The position numbers were made by a program, and so were the translations under genes. Shown piece by piece: positions 25,701 through 35,060 of a DNA stretch of 62,112 nt (position 1 is its first letter; every line of letters starts with the position of its first letter). The DNA comes from an uncultured Ruminococcus sp. GTDB taxonomy: Bacteria; Bacillota; Clostridia; Oscillospirales; Ruminococcaceae. Below the pieces are notes generated by a model that saw only the letters and a list, made by a program, of their open reading frames with translations, ran no database searches and had not been told where the DNA came from. The stretch lies in contig CADAHS010000010.1 of NCBI GenBank assembly GCA_902787825.1, positions 1-62,112 on the forward strand, in the 5' to 3' direction.

Positions 25701-27520
25701 AAAAGAAAAAGATAATGACCGAAGAACAGCAAAGCGCTTTTGAAGCGAAAACCTACTTTGATATGGTCACACCGGGCGATATTAAGTTCTATCCCGACCA
25801 CTATGTCTGCGGCAACTTCTACAAATCTTGCTGGGCGGTGACAGAGTATCCGCCAACGACCGATGAGTTTGCTATCCTCGGTCACCTTGCAGACCGCAAC
25901 GGCGTTACTCTGCATATTTTCGACAGGCTTGTTGACAGCACCGAACAGAGAAAGATCGTTCAGCAAGCAATGCGCAAAAACCATATGATGACAACTGTGA
26001 ACGATGTAAACGAAAGCATAAAGGCACAGGACAATATCAACGATGTAGTCGAGCTTATCTCGGAACTCCGCCGCAACAAAGAACCTCTGCTGCACTGTGC
26101 TGTTTTTATCGAACTGCGTGCAGCAACTCACGACAAGCTCAAAGAACTGCAATCGGATATCCAGATGGAGCTTACAAGAGCAAAAATATCTGTGGACAGG
26201 CTGCTGCTTCGTCAGAAAGAAGGCTTTTTGTCCTCTCTGCCATCGGGCATCAACTGTTTCGGGACGCAGTACGAGCGAGTGCTGCCTGCAAGCTCGGTTG
26301 CAAATCTGTATCCACTCAACTACTCTGGCAAAACAGACGAACACGGCTTCTATTTAGGTCGTGACAAGTACGGCACGAATATTCTTGTGGACTTTGATAA
26401 ACGCACAGCTGACAAGACCAACTCAAATGTCCTTATCCTCGGTAACTCGGGACAGGGCAAAAGTTACCTGCTCAAACTGCTGCTGTGCAACCTGCGTGAA
26501 TCAGGCAAGAGCATCATCTGTCTGGATCCGGAACACGAGTACGAGGATCTGTGCAATAACCTCGGCGGCACATACATCGATATGATGTCGGGCGAATATA
26601 TGATAAATCCTCTCGAGCCTAAGTCGTGGTCGGACGGCGAAAGAGGCGGTGAGGATATGCCCGAGACCTTCCGTCAGGTCTCAAAACTCAGCCAGCACAT
26701 TTCTTATCTCAAAGACTTTTTCCGTTCGTACAAGGACTTTACCGATGCGGAGATAGACACCATAGAGATCATGCTCATGAAGCTCTACGGTCGATATGGA
26801 ATCAACGATACCACCGACCTTGACACTCTCAAGGCAGAGGACTACCCAGTGATGTCAGATCTTTACGACCTGGTTGAAAAAGAATTCATGGCATATGACA
26901 GTCAGATCAAGCATCTGTACACAGAAGAAATGCTTCAGAATGTGTGCCTCGGTCTGCACTCGATGTGCAAGGGAGCAGAGGCAAAATACTTCAATGGACA
27001 TACAAATATCAAGGATTCCGAGTTTATCTGCTTCGGTGTCAAAGGTCTTATGGATACGAATAAGCATTTGAAAAATACTCTGCTGTTCAATATCCTCTCA
27101 TATATGTCAGGTCAACTGCTGGGCAAAGGAAACACAGTCGCAGCTATAGATGAGCTTTATCTGTTCTTATCCAACATGACGGCGATAGAATATATCCGCA
27201 ACGGTATGAAGCGTGTCCGCAAGAAAGAGTCCTCGTTCATTCTGGCAAGCCAGAACATCGAGGATTTTTTGCTGCCCGAGATAAAGGAGTTCACCAAACC
27301 GCTGTTCAGCATTCCGACCAACCACTTTCTTTTTAACCCCGGCAATATTTCAGCCGAGCTATTTATCGACACTCTTCAGCTTGAAATGTCTGAGTATGAG
27401 CTGTTCAAGTTTCCCGAGCAAGGAACATGCTTCTATAGATGCGGCAACGAGAGGTATCTGCTGCAGGTCATCGCACCGAAACACAAGGCAGCACTGTTCG
27501 GTAATGCTGGAGGAAGATAA
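25697..27520 (+). CDS. VirB4/TraE-type conjugation ATPase
   Basis: The protein has 607 residues. Walker A GNSGQGKS lies at about residues 249-256, CLDPEHEYEDL near 280, Walker B AAIDELYLFLSN near 485, and ILASQNIEDFLL follows. These are hallmarks of the VirB4 family, which powers channel assembly and DNA movement. It works with PrgI and the split N-terminal protein. A long frame on the opposite strand (25184-26344) is a shadow of this conserved gene. Confidence 0.94.
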   Translation: MKKKKIMTEEQQSAFEAKTYFDMVTPGDIKFYPDHYVCGNFYKSCWAVTEYPPTTDEFAILGHLADRNGVTLHIFDRLVDSTEQRKIVQQAMRKNHMMTTVNDVNESIKAQDNINDVVELISELRRNKEPLLHCAVFIELRAATHDKLKELQSDIQMELTRAKISVDRLLLRQKEGFLSSLPSGINCFGTQYERVLPASSVANLYPLNYSGKTDEHGFYLGRDKYGTNILVDFDKRTADKTNSNVLILGNSGQGKSYLLKLLLCNLRESGKSIICLDPEHEYEDLCNNLGGTYIDMMSGEYMINPLEPKSWSDGERGGEDMPETFRQVSKLSQHISYLKDFFRSYKDFTDAEIDTIEIMLMKLYGRYGINDTTDLDTLKAEDYPVMSDLYDLVEKEFMAYDSQIKHLYTEEMLQNVCLGLHSMCKGAEAKYFNGHTNIKDSEFICFGVKGLMDTNKHLKNTLLFNILSYMSGQLLGKGNTVAAIDELYLFLSNMTAIEYIRNGMKRVRKKESSFILASQNIEDFLLPEIKEFTKPLFSIPTNHFLFNPGNISAELFIDTLQLEMSEYELFKFPEQGTCFYRCGNERYLLQVIAPKHKAALFGNAGGR

Positions 27521-27522
27521 TA

Positions 27523-28464
27523 ATGGCAGCCAAGATAGCTAAGATACTTGCAGCGTTTGTCGATAAGAAAAAGCTCGGAAAGAAGCTCGGCATACTTGTG
27601 TTGAGCATCGCATTCGGTCTCATCTTTTTGCTGGTGCTTCCTGTAGTTGTAATGAAGTCCTTGGGCAACATCAGCGGTGATTCTGCCAAGCCGACCATCA
27701 ATACAGCACAGCTTACTGAGTCAAACATCAAGGCTCATATGTCCGATTCAAACAGAGAACTAGTCGAAAGAATGGAACGTGACGGACAGGCAATTGAAAA
27801 CAAGATGGCTGAACTTGGCATCAAGGAACAGACAGTCAAGGCACAGCTTATCTACATGACTGAGGCTGAAAAGCTGACAGACCTTGATGCAGATGCCTAC
27901 TGCAATCTGTTCAAGTATGCGACCGATGACAAGTCGCTGCTGGACAGTCTGAATCAGAACTACGGATTAGATATTGACTACGAGGAGTTCATGCATGTGT
28001 ATACTCTCACGATGAACGCTCACATCAACGAGTATATGTTTTCGGATACAGATACAAAGAACGCAACCGACCTTGCTGCCTGGGCAGACAACGCTTTCAT
28101 CTCAGGCTGGAAATACAAAAAGGATTGTTACGGGGAAAAAGACAAGGAGGATCTTGTTCGATGTGCTGATGGTGCAGGACTGATAAAAGGCTACCTGCAG
28201 TATGATCCCGACAATAAAAAGTTCGGAGAGAAAGCAGTCGTAGCCTACACGATAAAGGGTGATGCATCAGCCAAGCCTGAGGTCAAGGGCATAGGTCTGT
28301 ACAGCGAGGATAATCTCGGTGTGTATATTGGCAACGATCAAGTGGTCTACGCATCAAAGGATAACGGTTGTGTCATCAAGGAATCAGTCTCTGAAGGTCA
28401 CTGGACCAAGTGGATAACCTATGACGGAGTGAAATATCCGAGCGAAATACAAGGAGGTCGATAA
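27523..28464 (+). CDS. NlpC/P60-like transfer protein with lost catalytic residues
   Basis: The protein has 313 residues. A basic N-terminus and one membrane span (KLGILVLSIAFGLIFLLVL) precede a helical linker with DKSLLDSLNQNYGLDIDYEE. The C-terminal domain resembles the NlpC/P60 cell-wall hydrolases found at this place in Gram-positive conjugation operons: CADGAGLIKGYLQ, NLGVYIGNDQVVYAS and WTKWITYDGVKYP. The family's catalytic Cys in D-C-x-G-L is Gly here, and the His of the HxGVYIG motif is Leu (DNLGVYIG). It is therefore probably inactive and may serve as a structural or wall-binding part. Confidence 0.78.
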   Translation: MAAKIAKILAAFVDKKKLGKKLGILVLSIAFGLIFLLVLPVVVMKSLGNISGDSAKPTINTAQLTESNIKAHMSDSNRELVERMERDGQAIENKMAELGIKEQTVKAQLIYMTEAEKLTDLDADAYCNLFKYATDDKSLLDSLNQNYGLDIDYEEFMHVYTLTMNAHINEYMFSDTDTKNATDLAAWADNAFISGWKYKKDCYGEKDKEDLVRCADGAGLIKGYLQYDPDNKKFGEKAVVAYTIKGDASAKPEVKGIGLYSEDNLGVYIGNDQVVYASKDNGCVIKESVSEGHWTKWITYDGVKYPSEIQGGR

Positions 28465-28465
28465 A

Positions 28466-28681
28466 GTGAAAAAGGTTTTGAACATCAATCTGACAGCAGA
28501 TGAACTCTCGGCTGTCGAGCTTAATTTACAGCGTAAGAACTCAACACTGGAAGCAGAGATGCAAAAATTCGTCGAGCAGCTCTACTCAAAGATAGTTCCG
28601 CAGGCTGTCAAGGATTTTATAGATGCCAAAGCCGAGCAGGAAAAGGCAATGAAAAAACCGAGAGAGAAACCCAAGCCGTAG
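28466..28681 (+). CDS. DUF6103-like small protein
   Basis: The protein has 71 residues and a GTG start after AAGGAGGTCGATAAA, one base after the previous stop. LNINLTADELSAVELNLQRK and VPQAVKDFIDAK resemble the DUF6103 family of Bacillota elements. It is a helical RHH-like protein with a Lys/Pro-rich end. It probably binds DNA near the origin of transfer just downstream; that is inference. Confidence 0.7.
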   Translation: MKKVLNINLTADELSAVELNLQRKNSTLEAEMQKFVEQLYSKIVPQAVKDFIDAKAEQEKAMKKPREKPKP

Positions 28682-28683
28682 CT

Positions 28684-29032
28684 CGCACCAGTTGCGCCAC
28701 GATGCGCCGTGTGCGATTTTCGGACAGCGGGTCGGGAAAGGATACCACCCCACAGGGAGAGGGCTCTTTTTGAGCATTTCTCGCAGCGGTCGATAAATCT
28801 ACGAACAGCGAGAGGGAGGGAAAATAGGTGTGGTTTTTAGTTTGCGAGTTAAAGTTTCGGGGTCGTTCCCCCGAAACGATCACAGCGGACGGCAAAGCCG
28901 ACCGCAATTCTACGAGCAATAGTCGACATGGGCAGAAAGGGGTTGTAAAATCGACGATTTTGAGATTCAGGCGTTGTAGAGCCAAAGCAGCCGTAAGTAC
29001 GAGAAATTCATAGGAGTTGGGAGGTGAATACG
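28684..29032 (+). other. Candidate origin-of-transfer region
   Basis: This gene-free spacer of about 350 bases lies directly upstream of the accessory RHH and relaxase genes, where oriT is usual. It holds a perfect 9-bp stem GTTTCGGGG/CCCCGAAAC at 28854-28877. A second stem (GCGG..GGC/GCC..CCGC) lies at 28885-28905. TGCGCC is repeated near 28694-28707. I do not see a textbook nic core, so the exact site is unknown. Confidence 0.5.
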
Positions 29033-29440
29033 ATGAGTTTTAAGAATAAGACGAAATTTGCTCTGTGGGTGTATCCGCAGACACTCAATGATGTGGAAAA
29101 TCACTACCGATTTGATAATTGCAGATCGCAAAGCGAATTCATTGAACGAGCCATCAAGTTCTATATCGGCTACCTTGATGAAGAAAAAGGAGTCAACTAT
29201 ATCTCTCCGATGATCACGGAAACAGTCAAAGCTGAGATCAAAGGAACTGAGCAGAGGCTTGCCAGACTGCTCTTCAAAGTTGCAGTTGAGCTTGGAAAAC
29301 TGTCTCATGCTTTCGCAGCTGTCAATGAGGTTGACGATGAAACTATGAGAGCCTTGCATGCGATGTGCGTTGATGAAGTGAGAAAGATCAACGGTATCAT
29401 TACGTATGAAAATGCTGAAAAGTATCAGCATGGTGAATAA
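29033..29440 (+). CDS. Relaxosome accessory RHH protein (MobC-like)
   Basis: The protein has 135 residues. The start at 29033 follows GGGAGGTGAATACG; GTG 29024 is possible. KFALWVYPQTLNDVENHYR and CRSQSEFIERAIKFYIGYL form a ribbon-helix-helix domain. The rest is helical. Such proteins precede MobL-type relaxase genes and help them bind the origin. The gap to the relaxase is 17 bases. Confidence 0.75.
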   Translation: MSFKNKTKFALWVYPQTLNDVENHYRFDNCRSQSEFIERAIKFYIGYLDEEKGVNYISPMITETVKAEIKGTEQRLARLLFKVAVELGKLSHAFAAVNEVDDETMRALHAMCVDEVRKINGIITYENAEKYQHGE

Positions 29441-29457
29441 AAATTGAAGGAGCAAAT

Positions 29458-30876
29458 ATGCCAAGAATAATCGTAACGAGCCGCTATCTGAAAAGCGGAA
29501 ACAAGAAAAATATAAGCAACTATGTTAAGTACATTGCTACCCGTCCCGGTTCGGTAACCAAGGACACACCAAACGAAGACAAGCAGGTAACAGAGAAACA
29601 GAAAGAACTAATCGAGACTATGCTGAAAGATTTTCCTGACAGCAGAACGATCTATGAGTACGATGACTATGTCTCAAACCCAAACCAGAATTCAGCCTCT
29701 GCTTTCATATCAGAGGTTCTAGAAAGATACTCAGACAGAATGGACAGCATGCAGAATTATATTTCCTATCTTGCTAACAGACCTGGAGCTGTCAAACACG
29801 GTAAGCATGCTCTTTTCAGTCAGGAGGATAAGGAGATAGAGCTTAATAAGGTGGCAAAAGAGATCGCTGAACACAAAGGGAATGTGTGGACTCACGTGGT
29901 TTCCTTGCGCAGAGAAGATGCTGAAAAGATGGGATACACCAATCTCGAATCGTGGAGACAGCTCATACTTCGCAACATACCTGTGATAGCAAAACAGTCA
30001 AAGATAGATTTGAAAAACCTCAAATGGTATGCTGCGTTTCATGATAAGAAAACGAACCCGCACGTACACATAGTGGTTTATTCAACGGATACAAAAGAAG
30101 GCTTTTTGACAAAGTCAGGTATTGAAAAGATCCGCTCTGCGTTTGCAAATGATATCTATCACGATGAACTGTATTCGCTTTACAGTCAGCAAAACACTCT
30201 GAGAAATGAGCTGAAGAAAGAGTCGGAAGAACTGATGTCATCGCTCTCTTTTATCTCAAAAGATGATTTTGAATTGTCTCCACAAATGATTCAGATGGTT
30301 GCAAAGCTGTCCGCACAGCTTAAGGAACACAAGGGCAAAAAGTATTATGCTTTTCTCAAACCGCAGGTCAAGCAGACTGTTGATGATATTTTCTCACAGC
30401 TTGCTGACAATGAAAAGATCAAAAAGATGTATGAGCTCTGGTGCGAACTCGAACAGAAAAAGCACGATACCTATTCGTCTGCAAAAATATCCTTTCCACC
30501 TTTGGTTGACAATATGCAGTTCAATTCAGTCAAGAATATGATCATACGAACTGTACTTGACATGAACTTACCTGAAATGGAAGAAGTATCTGAACAAAAG
30601 CAAACTGATGAGGAAGAAAAGGACTTCCCTGCTGCTATTTCCGTTTGTGACAATTCATCTGATGATGAAGCAAAACAGACAGAGCAGCAAGCAAAAGAAC
30701 AAGAGGCTCTCACATTTGCTGTGATGAGCCTCTTTGTTAATCTATGTAGTATTATCCGAAACGACTATGCTCAGGAGCAACGTAAAATGCGCCCGAAAGC
30801 CGACAAGAAGTTAATGCGAGTGATCCGAAAGAAGGAAATTGCAACGGGTATGAAGTATGATGATACGAGTATGTAA
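29458..30876 (+). CDS. MobL-type (MobP3-like) conjugative relaxase
   Basis: The protein has 472 residues and starts after GAAGGAGCAAAT. PRIIVTSRYLKSG and NYVKYIATRPGSV at the N-terminus, and AFHDKKTNPHVHIVVYS with His195, His202 and His204, fit the MobL relaxases of Bacillota. They nick oriT and stay bound to the transferred strand. Catalytic Tyr candidates lie near residues 21-25 and 101-105. The C-terminal 100 residues are Gln/Glu-rich, then basic (MRPKADKKLMRVIRKKE), and end YDDTSM, which resembles the -SM tails of other proteins here. A second copy of the last 57 codons lies at 40238. Confidence 0.92.
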   Translation: MPRIIVTSRYLKSGNKKNISNYVKYIATRPGSVTKDTPNEDKQVTEKQKELIETMLKDFPDSRTIYEYDDYVSNPNQNSASAFISEVLERYSDRMDSMQNYISYLANRPGAVKHGKHALFSQEDKEIELNKVAKEIAEHKGNVWTHVVSLRREDAEKMGYTNLESWRQLILRNIPVIAKQSKIDLKNLKWYAAFHDKKTNPHVHIVVYSTDTKEGFLTKSGIEKIRSAFANDIYHDELYSLYSQQNTLRNELKKESEELMSSLSFISKDDFELSPQMIQMVAKLSAQLKEHKGKKYYAFLKPQVKQTVDDIFSQLADNEKIKKMYELWCELEQKKHDTYSSAKISFPPLVDNMQFNSVKNMIIRTVLDMNLPEMEEVSEQKQTDEEEKDFPAAISVCDNSSDDEAKQTEQQAKEQEALTFAVMSLFVNLCSIIRNDYAQEQRKMRPKADKKLMRVIRKKEIATGMKYDDTSM

Positions 30877-30913
30877 TAATCATGCATCCATACTGCACAA
30901 CTATCCTTTCGGA

Positions 30914-31513
30914 TTATCCTTTATTTATTCTACTGAATTCTTTATAAAGCTTTTCATAATCGTTAAGTATGATCTTCTCAGCCTCGTTATTCATTCTTTT
31001 AAGTCTCAATAAATCCGCTTTTTCATATATAGTTATATTAGGCTGTTTATTATCCTCATATTCTTTAATAATACAATCAAGATACCATGCTGAATCGGTT
31101 CCTTCTAAATATATGAAAGCATAATCATACCTTTTATTACCTTCTGTTATATTTGAATAAAATCTTAGTTCAAACTCTATGTTGGGATCAGACAATAACT
31201 GTTCGTTATATTCTTTTACAGACATATCAAATATGGTGTATGTGTCGTTATCAGTATTTGATACAACCATCAGCTTTTTTATGCAACCACTTGTCGTTGT
31301 ACATTTACAAGTCGTTTTTTCAGAGTCGTTCAAGTCGAATTTGTAGTAATAGTTTAAAGGCTGGAAAACCCGAGAGTAAAAATATGTCTTTTGGGTATAA
31401 TAAGAAGAAAGAATAGATACAATTAGTGCACACATGGATATTACAATAGCAACTATTTTCAATTTATCTATTTTCCTTGATTTATTCTCTTCCAATTTCT
31501 GTTGCTTGCTCAT
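30914..31513 (-). CDS. Single-pass membrane protein, unknown
   Basis: The protein has 199 residues. A charged start is followed by one membrane span (LKIVAIVISMCALIVSILSSY), then an extracellular domain with a C-K-C and a later Cys. I do not recognise the fold. The start follows AAGGAGAAAAAAT. It points toward the relaxase 3' end and lies downstream of the ABC genes on the same strand, 70 bases away. The base composition is more AT-rich than the transfer region. Confidence 0.65.
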   Translation of the reverse strand: MSKQQKLEENKSRKIDKLKIVAIVISMCALIVSILSSYYTQKTYFYSRVFQPLNYYYKFDLNDSEKTTCKCTTTSGCIKKLMVVSNTDNDTYTIFDMSVKEYNEQLLSDPNIEFELRFYSNITEGNKRYDYAFIYLEGTDSAWYLDCIIKEYEDNKQPNITIYEKADLLRLKRMNNEAEKIILNDYEKLYKEFSRINKG

Positions 31514-31583
31514 ATTTTTTCTCCTTAATAGGTATACTATTACAAATTGTAGTCTCTATAACCCATTAGTGCCTAATATCGGC

Positions 31584-32237
31584 TCACTTAGTTGTCTTCC
31601 CGTCGCTTATCTCGATAGTGCGTGTACATTGCGCGGCTATCTCGCTGTCGTGAGTGACGATGATAACAGTCTTGTTCTGCTCTTGGTTGAGCTTTTTGAG
31701 CAGGCTCATCACCTCCTCGCCCGAGGCTTTATCAAGGTTTCCCGTAGGCTCGTCGCAAAGTATCACATCGGGATCGTTGATGAGTGCCCTTGCGATAGCC
31801 GCTCTTTGCTGCTGTCCGCCCGAAAGCTCGGACGGATAGTGTTTTACTCTGTCGCTTATATCAAGTGCGGTGTAGAGATCGCCCTCGGCTGTTCCTTTTT
31901 TCTTGGCGAGCTTGGCTGGGAACATCACATTCTCCTCGGCGGTAAGTTCGGGGATAAGGTCAAAGAACTGGAACACGAAGCCGATGTTTTTGAGCCTGAA
32001 CTCCGACAGCTTGGTATCGTTCATTGTGCTTAGATCTTTATCGTTGTAAAAGACCTTGCCCTCGGTGGCTTTGTCAAGCCCGCCGAGCAGGTTGAGAAGT
32101 GTCGATTTTCCGCTGCCCGATTTGCCGATTATTGCGACCATTTCGCCGTCGTTTATCGTGATGTCCACGCCTGCAAGCGCCGTGACCCTGCCCTCGCCCT
32201 TGCCATAGGTCTTGGTGAGGTTCTGTGTTTTTATCAT
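31584..32237 (-). CDS. ABC transporter ATPase (LolD/MacB type)
   Basis: The protein has 217 residues. It has Walker [10 protein letters not shown], signature [15 protein letters not shown], Walker [13 protein letters not shown] and a switch His in VTHD. This subfamily pairs with FtsX/MacB permeases that move peptides or lipoproteins. I chose the start at 32237 after GGAGGAAACGCAG. It overlaps the permease stop by four bases. Downstream of an agr locus, it may export or give resistance to the secreted protein. Confidence 0.92.
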   Translation of the reverse strand: MIKTQNLTKTYGKGEGRVTALAGVDITINDGEMVAIIGKSGSGKSTLLNLLGGLDKATEGKVFYNDKDLSTMNDTKLSEFRLKNIGFVFQFFDLIPELTAEENVMFPAKLAKKKGTAEGDLYTALDISDRVKHYPSELSGGQQQRAAIARALINDPDVILCDEPTGNLDKASGEEVMSLLKKLNQEQNKTVIIVTHDSEIAAQCTRTIEISDGKTTK

Positions 32238-35026
32238 CTGCGTTTCCTCCCTCTGCTGATAGAATATGCGATGTTGCTGCCGAAGCCGCCGACAGACTTT
32301 CGTGTGAGCAGTATGGTTATCATACACATTACTGCGAAAACTATCAAAGTTGGTATTATGATATTATTCAGCCACATTGTATAGTCCGTAAGGAAAAGTT
32401 GCCGTATCCTTGATGCTTTTCTTTCAGCTGAATTATTGTTCTCCATTACTGTGTAGTAAAGTGCTTCATACTCCGGTGTGCCGTCTGTATACTTTGACGA
32501 AAAATCCAAAGCTGTTTCTTCTGCTGCCTTAATAATACTCTCTGCCTTATTATTTGCTTCAAGCATCACACGTTGAGTTATCTTTAAAAGCCCGTAAGCA
32601 ACCGTTCCTGCACATATTGGTATTCGTATGCTGTCCAACATAAGTCTACGGTGCAGCTTTTTCAGCGGTGTACCTATGGCTCGCATAACGCTTATCTGGT
32701 ACTCTTTCATTCGTATCTTCATACCGATACCGTTGAAATAAGCTGCAAAGCCGAGCAGAGACATTACCAGTATAAGCAGTCCGAGAGAACCATAAAGTGA
32801 TGCATTCTTAACAAAGATCTCATGCTGTCTTTTGGCAAGAGAAGTGACTCTCATGTTTGTTCCCATTGGGAGCAGACTGCCTATCTCGCTCCTTGAAATA
32901 AGCTCAGTGTATGCTGTACCGTCAAGATTCAATGACTTTGCACCCGAAACAGTTGTCAGCAGGCAAAAATCATCATTTGCACTAACGGCATATTTTATCA
33001 TATTGTCAAGTTCAGGCTTGATCTCAACAACTGCTCCTATCTTTACGAATGTTTCATTTGCTCTTTCCATTCCAAAGCCGTTTATTGTTACTGCAGAAAC
33101 TATTTTTACCTCGTCACCTGCTTTGAGTACCGGAGTATAGTGGTTGACTACATATATTATCTCCTTTCCAGACATTATCTGATCAATATTTATCTCTCCT
33201 GAAGTAACACATTCGCTCAACTTTTGTATCGTTTCCCTGTCAGAAAGAGCCGTCTTAATCTTATACAGATTTTTGTGTCCATCAATAAAAGCCTTTCCCT
33301 TTTCAGAAGACTGGTCATAGACAAACTTCCTCTGTTCCTCTGTCCATTGCACCTTACGTGGCAGTGAAAGAGTATCCGAGCTTATCATCGTGTGCTGTAT
33401 AACACCTCTTGCGATAGTATCGTGAATCCTTTCCATATCATCATCACTAACACCGCCGAACTTCCTCGGATCTATTACCATAGGAAGTTCGGTACTGTTT
33501 TGCATAAGTCCGTCAGTGCGGTAGTATTCTTTGACATTTTCCTCATCAAGGAAGAATTGATTATTGTCGCCAAACCGCAGATTTGACACTGTATAAAACT
33601 CGCCGGTTTCAGGATCAAATGAGCCTATTGACATTCTGAACAACATATAACCAAAGATGGTACTAAAAAAGATAAGCGTAAGGGCTAGAGTCTGAATTAC
33701 AGTGACCGTCCTGTTTCTGAATATCTTTGCAAAGCATCTGCGCACCGAGCCTGCCTTTCGTCTTTTCAGTTTCGGCACCCTCATACGCTGCATTAGTGCA
33801 GCCAGAACATATCCCACCAGCAGCACTGCTGCAGAAATAAGAATACTGATAATAAAAGGGTTCGGGCAAAGCAAACGGTCGAAATCGTTGTGTGAAAAGC
33901 CTGAAAAATCAGTCATATCAAGCACTCTGACCTGATATTCATATATACCCATATGCACTGCTGTACCCAGTGCTATTCCTATCAGCGATTGTATCGCCGC
34001 AAGAAAGATGTACTCAATCGTGTACATCAACCTTATTCTTCGTTTTGACATACCTATACGTCGCAGCATAGAGGTAGTATTCTCACGCTCGATAAAGATA
34101 TTTCTCATTACTGCGATGACGGACAGAACGGCAATAATAGCAGCTGCTCCGTATATCAGCAGTTTAGTGTATATCTGATCTCGTAATGAGAAGTTGTATG
34201 CACGTATCGCTTCTTCGGTCTGATCTCTGAAAAACAAAGCAAATTTATCGTATTCTTCTTCACTTAAGCCTGCATTTAACAGAACTTCTTTTTCACCGTC
34301 ATAAAAAGATGTCTGGTTTCTCCCAAGATCAAGCGGAGGCTCTTTAAGACCCTTTATCTTACTCAGCATCACCAATGTATACTTCGGGTCCTGTTCTTCC
34401 TCGGGGCTTATAAACATAAGCGGGATATTATATGCACTATCAAATTGGGACTTATCCTCAATATACAGATTCGTCTGTTTCCCTTCATCGTCCACAAGTT
34501 TTGAGCCTCTTCGGTAATAGCCATATGCTACATCTGATATCTCTTGATCACCCTCAATGATGCCCACAATAGTATATTTTCCCTTGTCAAGTGTTATCGT
34601 ATCACCAACTTCGCCAAAGAATCCGAACTTTTTCAGCACACCACTGTCAATGGCTATTTCGCCTTTTTTCTGTGGCATTCGTCCTTCTCTCATATGAATA
34701 TGCGACAAATTGTGCGGATCATCAAGTGTACCATACTGATATTGAAGTTCCCCCACGCCCATAAGACCCATTACAGCCATTTTGCCGGTCTTAGTGTCTT
34801 TGTCCATTAGATTATTAATAACATCTTGGTACTCCGCAGTTATCATAAACTCATAACGTCCGGATCTGTCATAAGACTGATCTAATCCTCTAACATATTC
34901 CTGACGAAGAGTAAGAAATGCACAGCAAACAACAGCACACAGCAGCACTCCCGAAAACAGGAGTGCTGCAAGGCTTTTCTTGTGCTTTCGCCAGTATTTA
35001 AATATGAAAACTATTAAGCAGTTCAT
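32234..35026 (-). CDS. FtsX/MacB-like ABC permease
   Basis: The protein has 930 residues. One N-terminal span is followed by a large extracellular domain, three spans (near residues 290-440), a second FtsX-like half after about 470 with another extracellular domain, and three closing spans ending in GRKRR. This two-lobed layout is that of BceB/FtsX-like permeases used in peptide sensing, resistance or export. It is translated with the ATPase. It lies 34 bases downstream of the secreted protein gene, so they may be one unit. Confidence 0.88.
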   Translation of the reverse strand: MNCLIVFIFKYWRKHKKSLAALLFSGVLLCAVVCCAFLTLRQEYVRGLDQSYDRSGRYEFMITAEYQDVINNLMDKDTKTGKMAVMGLMGVGELQYQYGTLDDPHNLSHIHMREGRMPQKKGEIAIDSGVLKKFGFFGEVGDTITLDKGKYTIVGIIEGDQEISDVAYGYYRRGSKLVDDEGKQTNLYIEDKSQFDSAYNIPLMFISPEEEQDPKYTLVMLSKIKGLKEPPLDLGRNQTSFYDGEKEVLLNAGLSEEEYDKFALFFRDQTEEAIRAYNFSLRDQIYTKLLIYGAAAIIAVLSVIAVMRNIFIERENTTSMLRRIGMSKRRIRLMYTIEYIFLAAIQSLIGIALGTAVHMGIYEYQVRVLDMTDFSGFSHNDFDRLLCPNPFIISILISAAVLLVGYVLAALMQRMRVPKLKRRKAGSVRRCFAKIFRNRTVTVIQTLALTLIFFSTIFGYMLFRMSIGSFDPETGEFYTVSNLRFGDNNQFFLDEENVKEYYRTDGLMQNSTELPMVIDPRKFGGVSDDDMERIHDTIARGVIQHTMISSDTLSLPRKVQWTEEQRKFVYDQSSEKGKAFIDGHKNLYKIKTALSDRETIQKLSECVTSGEINIDQIMSGKEIIYVVNHYTPVLKAGDEVKIVSAVTINGFGMERANETFVKIGAVVEIKPELDNMIKYAVSANDDFCLLTTVSGAKSLNLDGTAYTELISRSEIGSLLPMGTNMRVTSLAKRQHEIFVKNASLYGSLGLLILVMSLLGFAAYFNGIGMKIRMKEYQISVMRAIGTPLKKLHRRLMLDSIRIPICAGTVAYGLLKITQRVMLEANNKAESIIKAAEETALDFSSKYTDGTPEYEALYYTVMENNNSAERKASRIRQLFLTDYTMWLNNIIIPTLIVFAVMCMITILLTRKSVGGFGSNIAYSISRGRKRR

Positions 35027-35060
35027 TTCTACTTCGCCTCATATAGCAAGTATAATTATA

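Noticed and set aside
25184-26344. 386-residue open frame on the minus strand
   Set aside because: It lies opposite the split VirB4 genes, has no ribosome site or recognisable motif, and its Cys/Phe-rich make-up is that of an antisense shadow.
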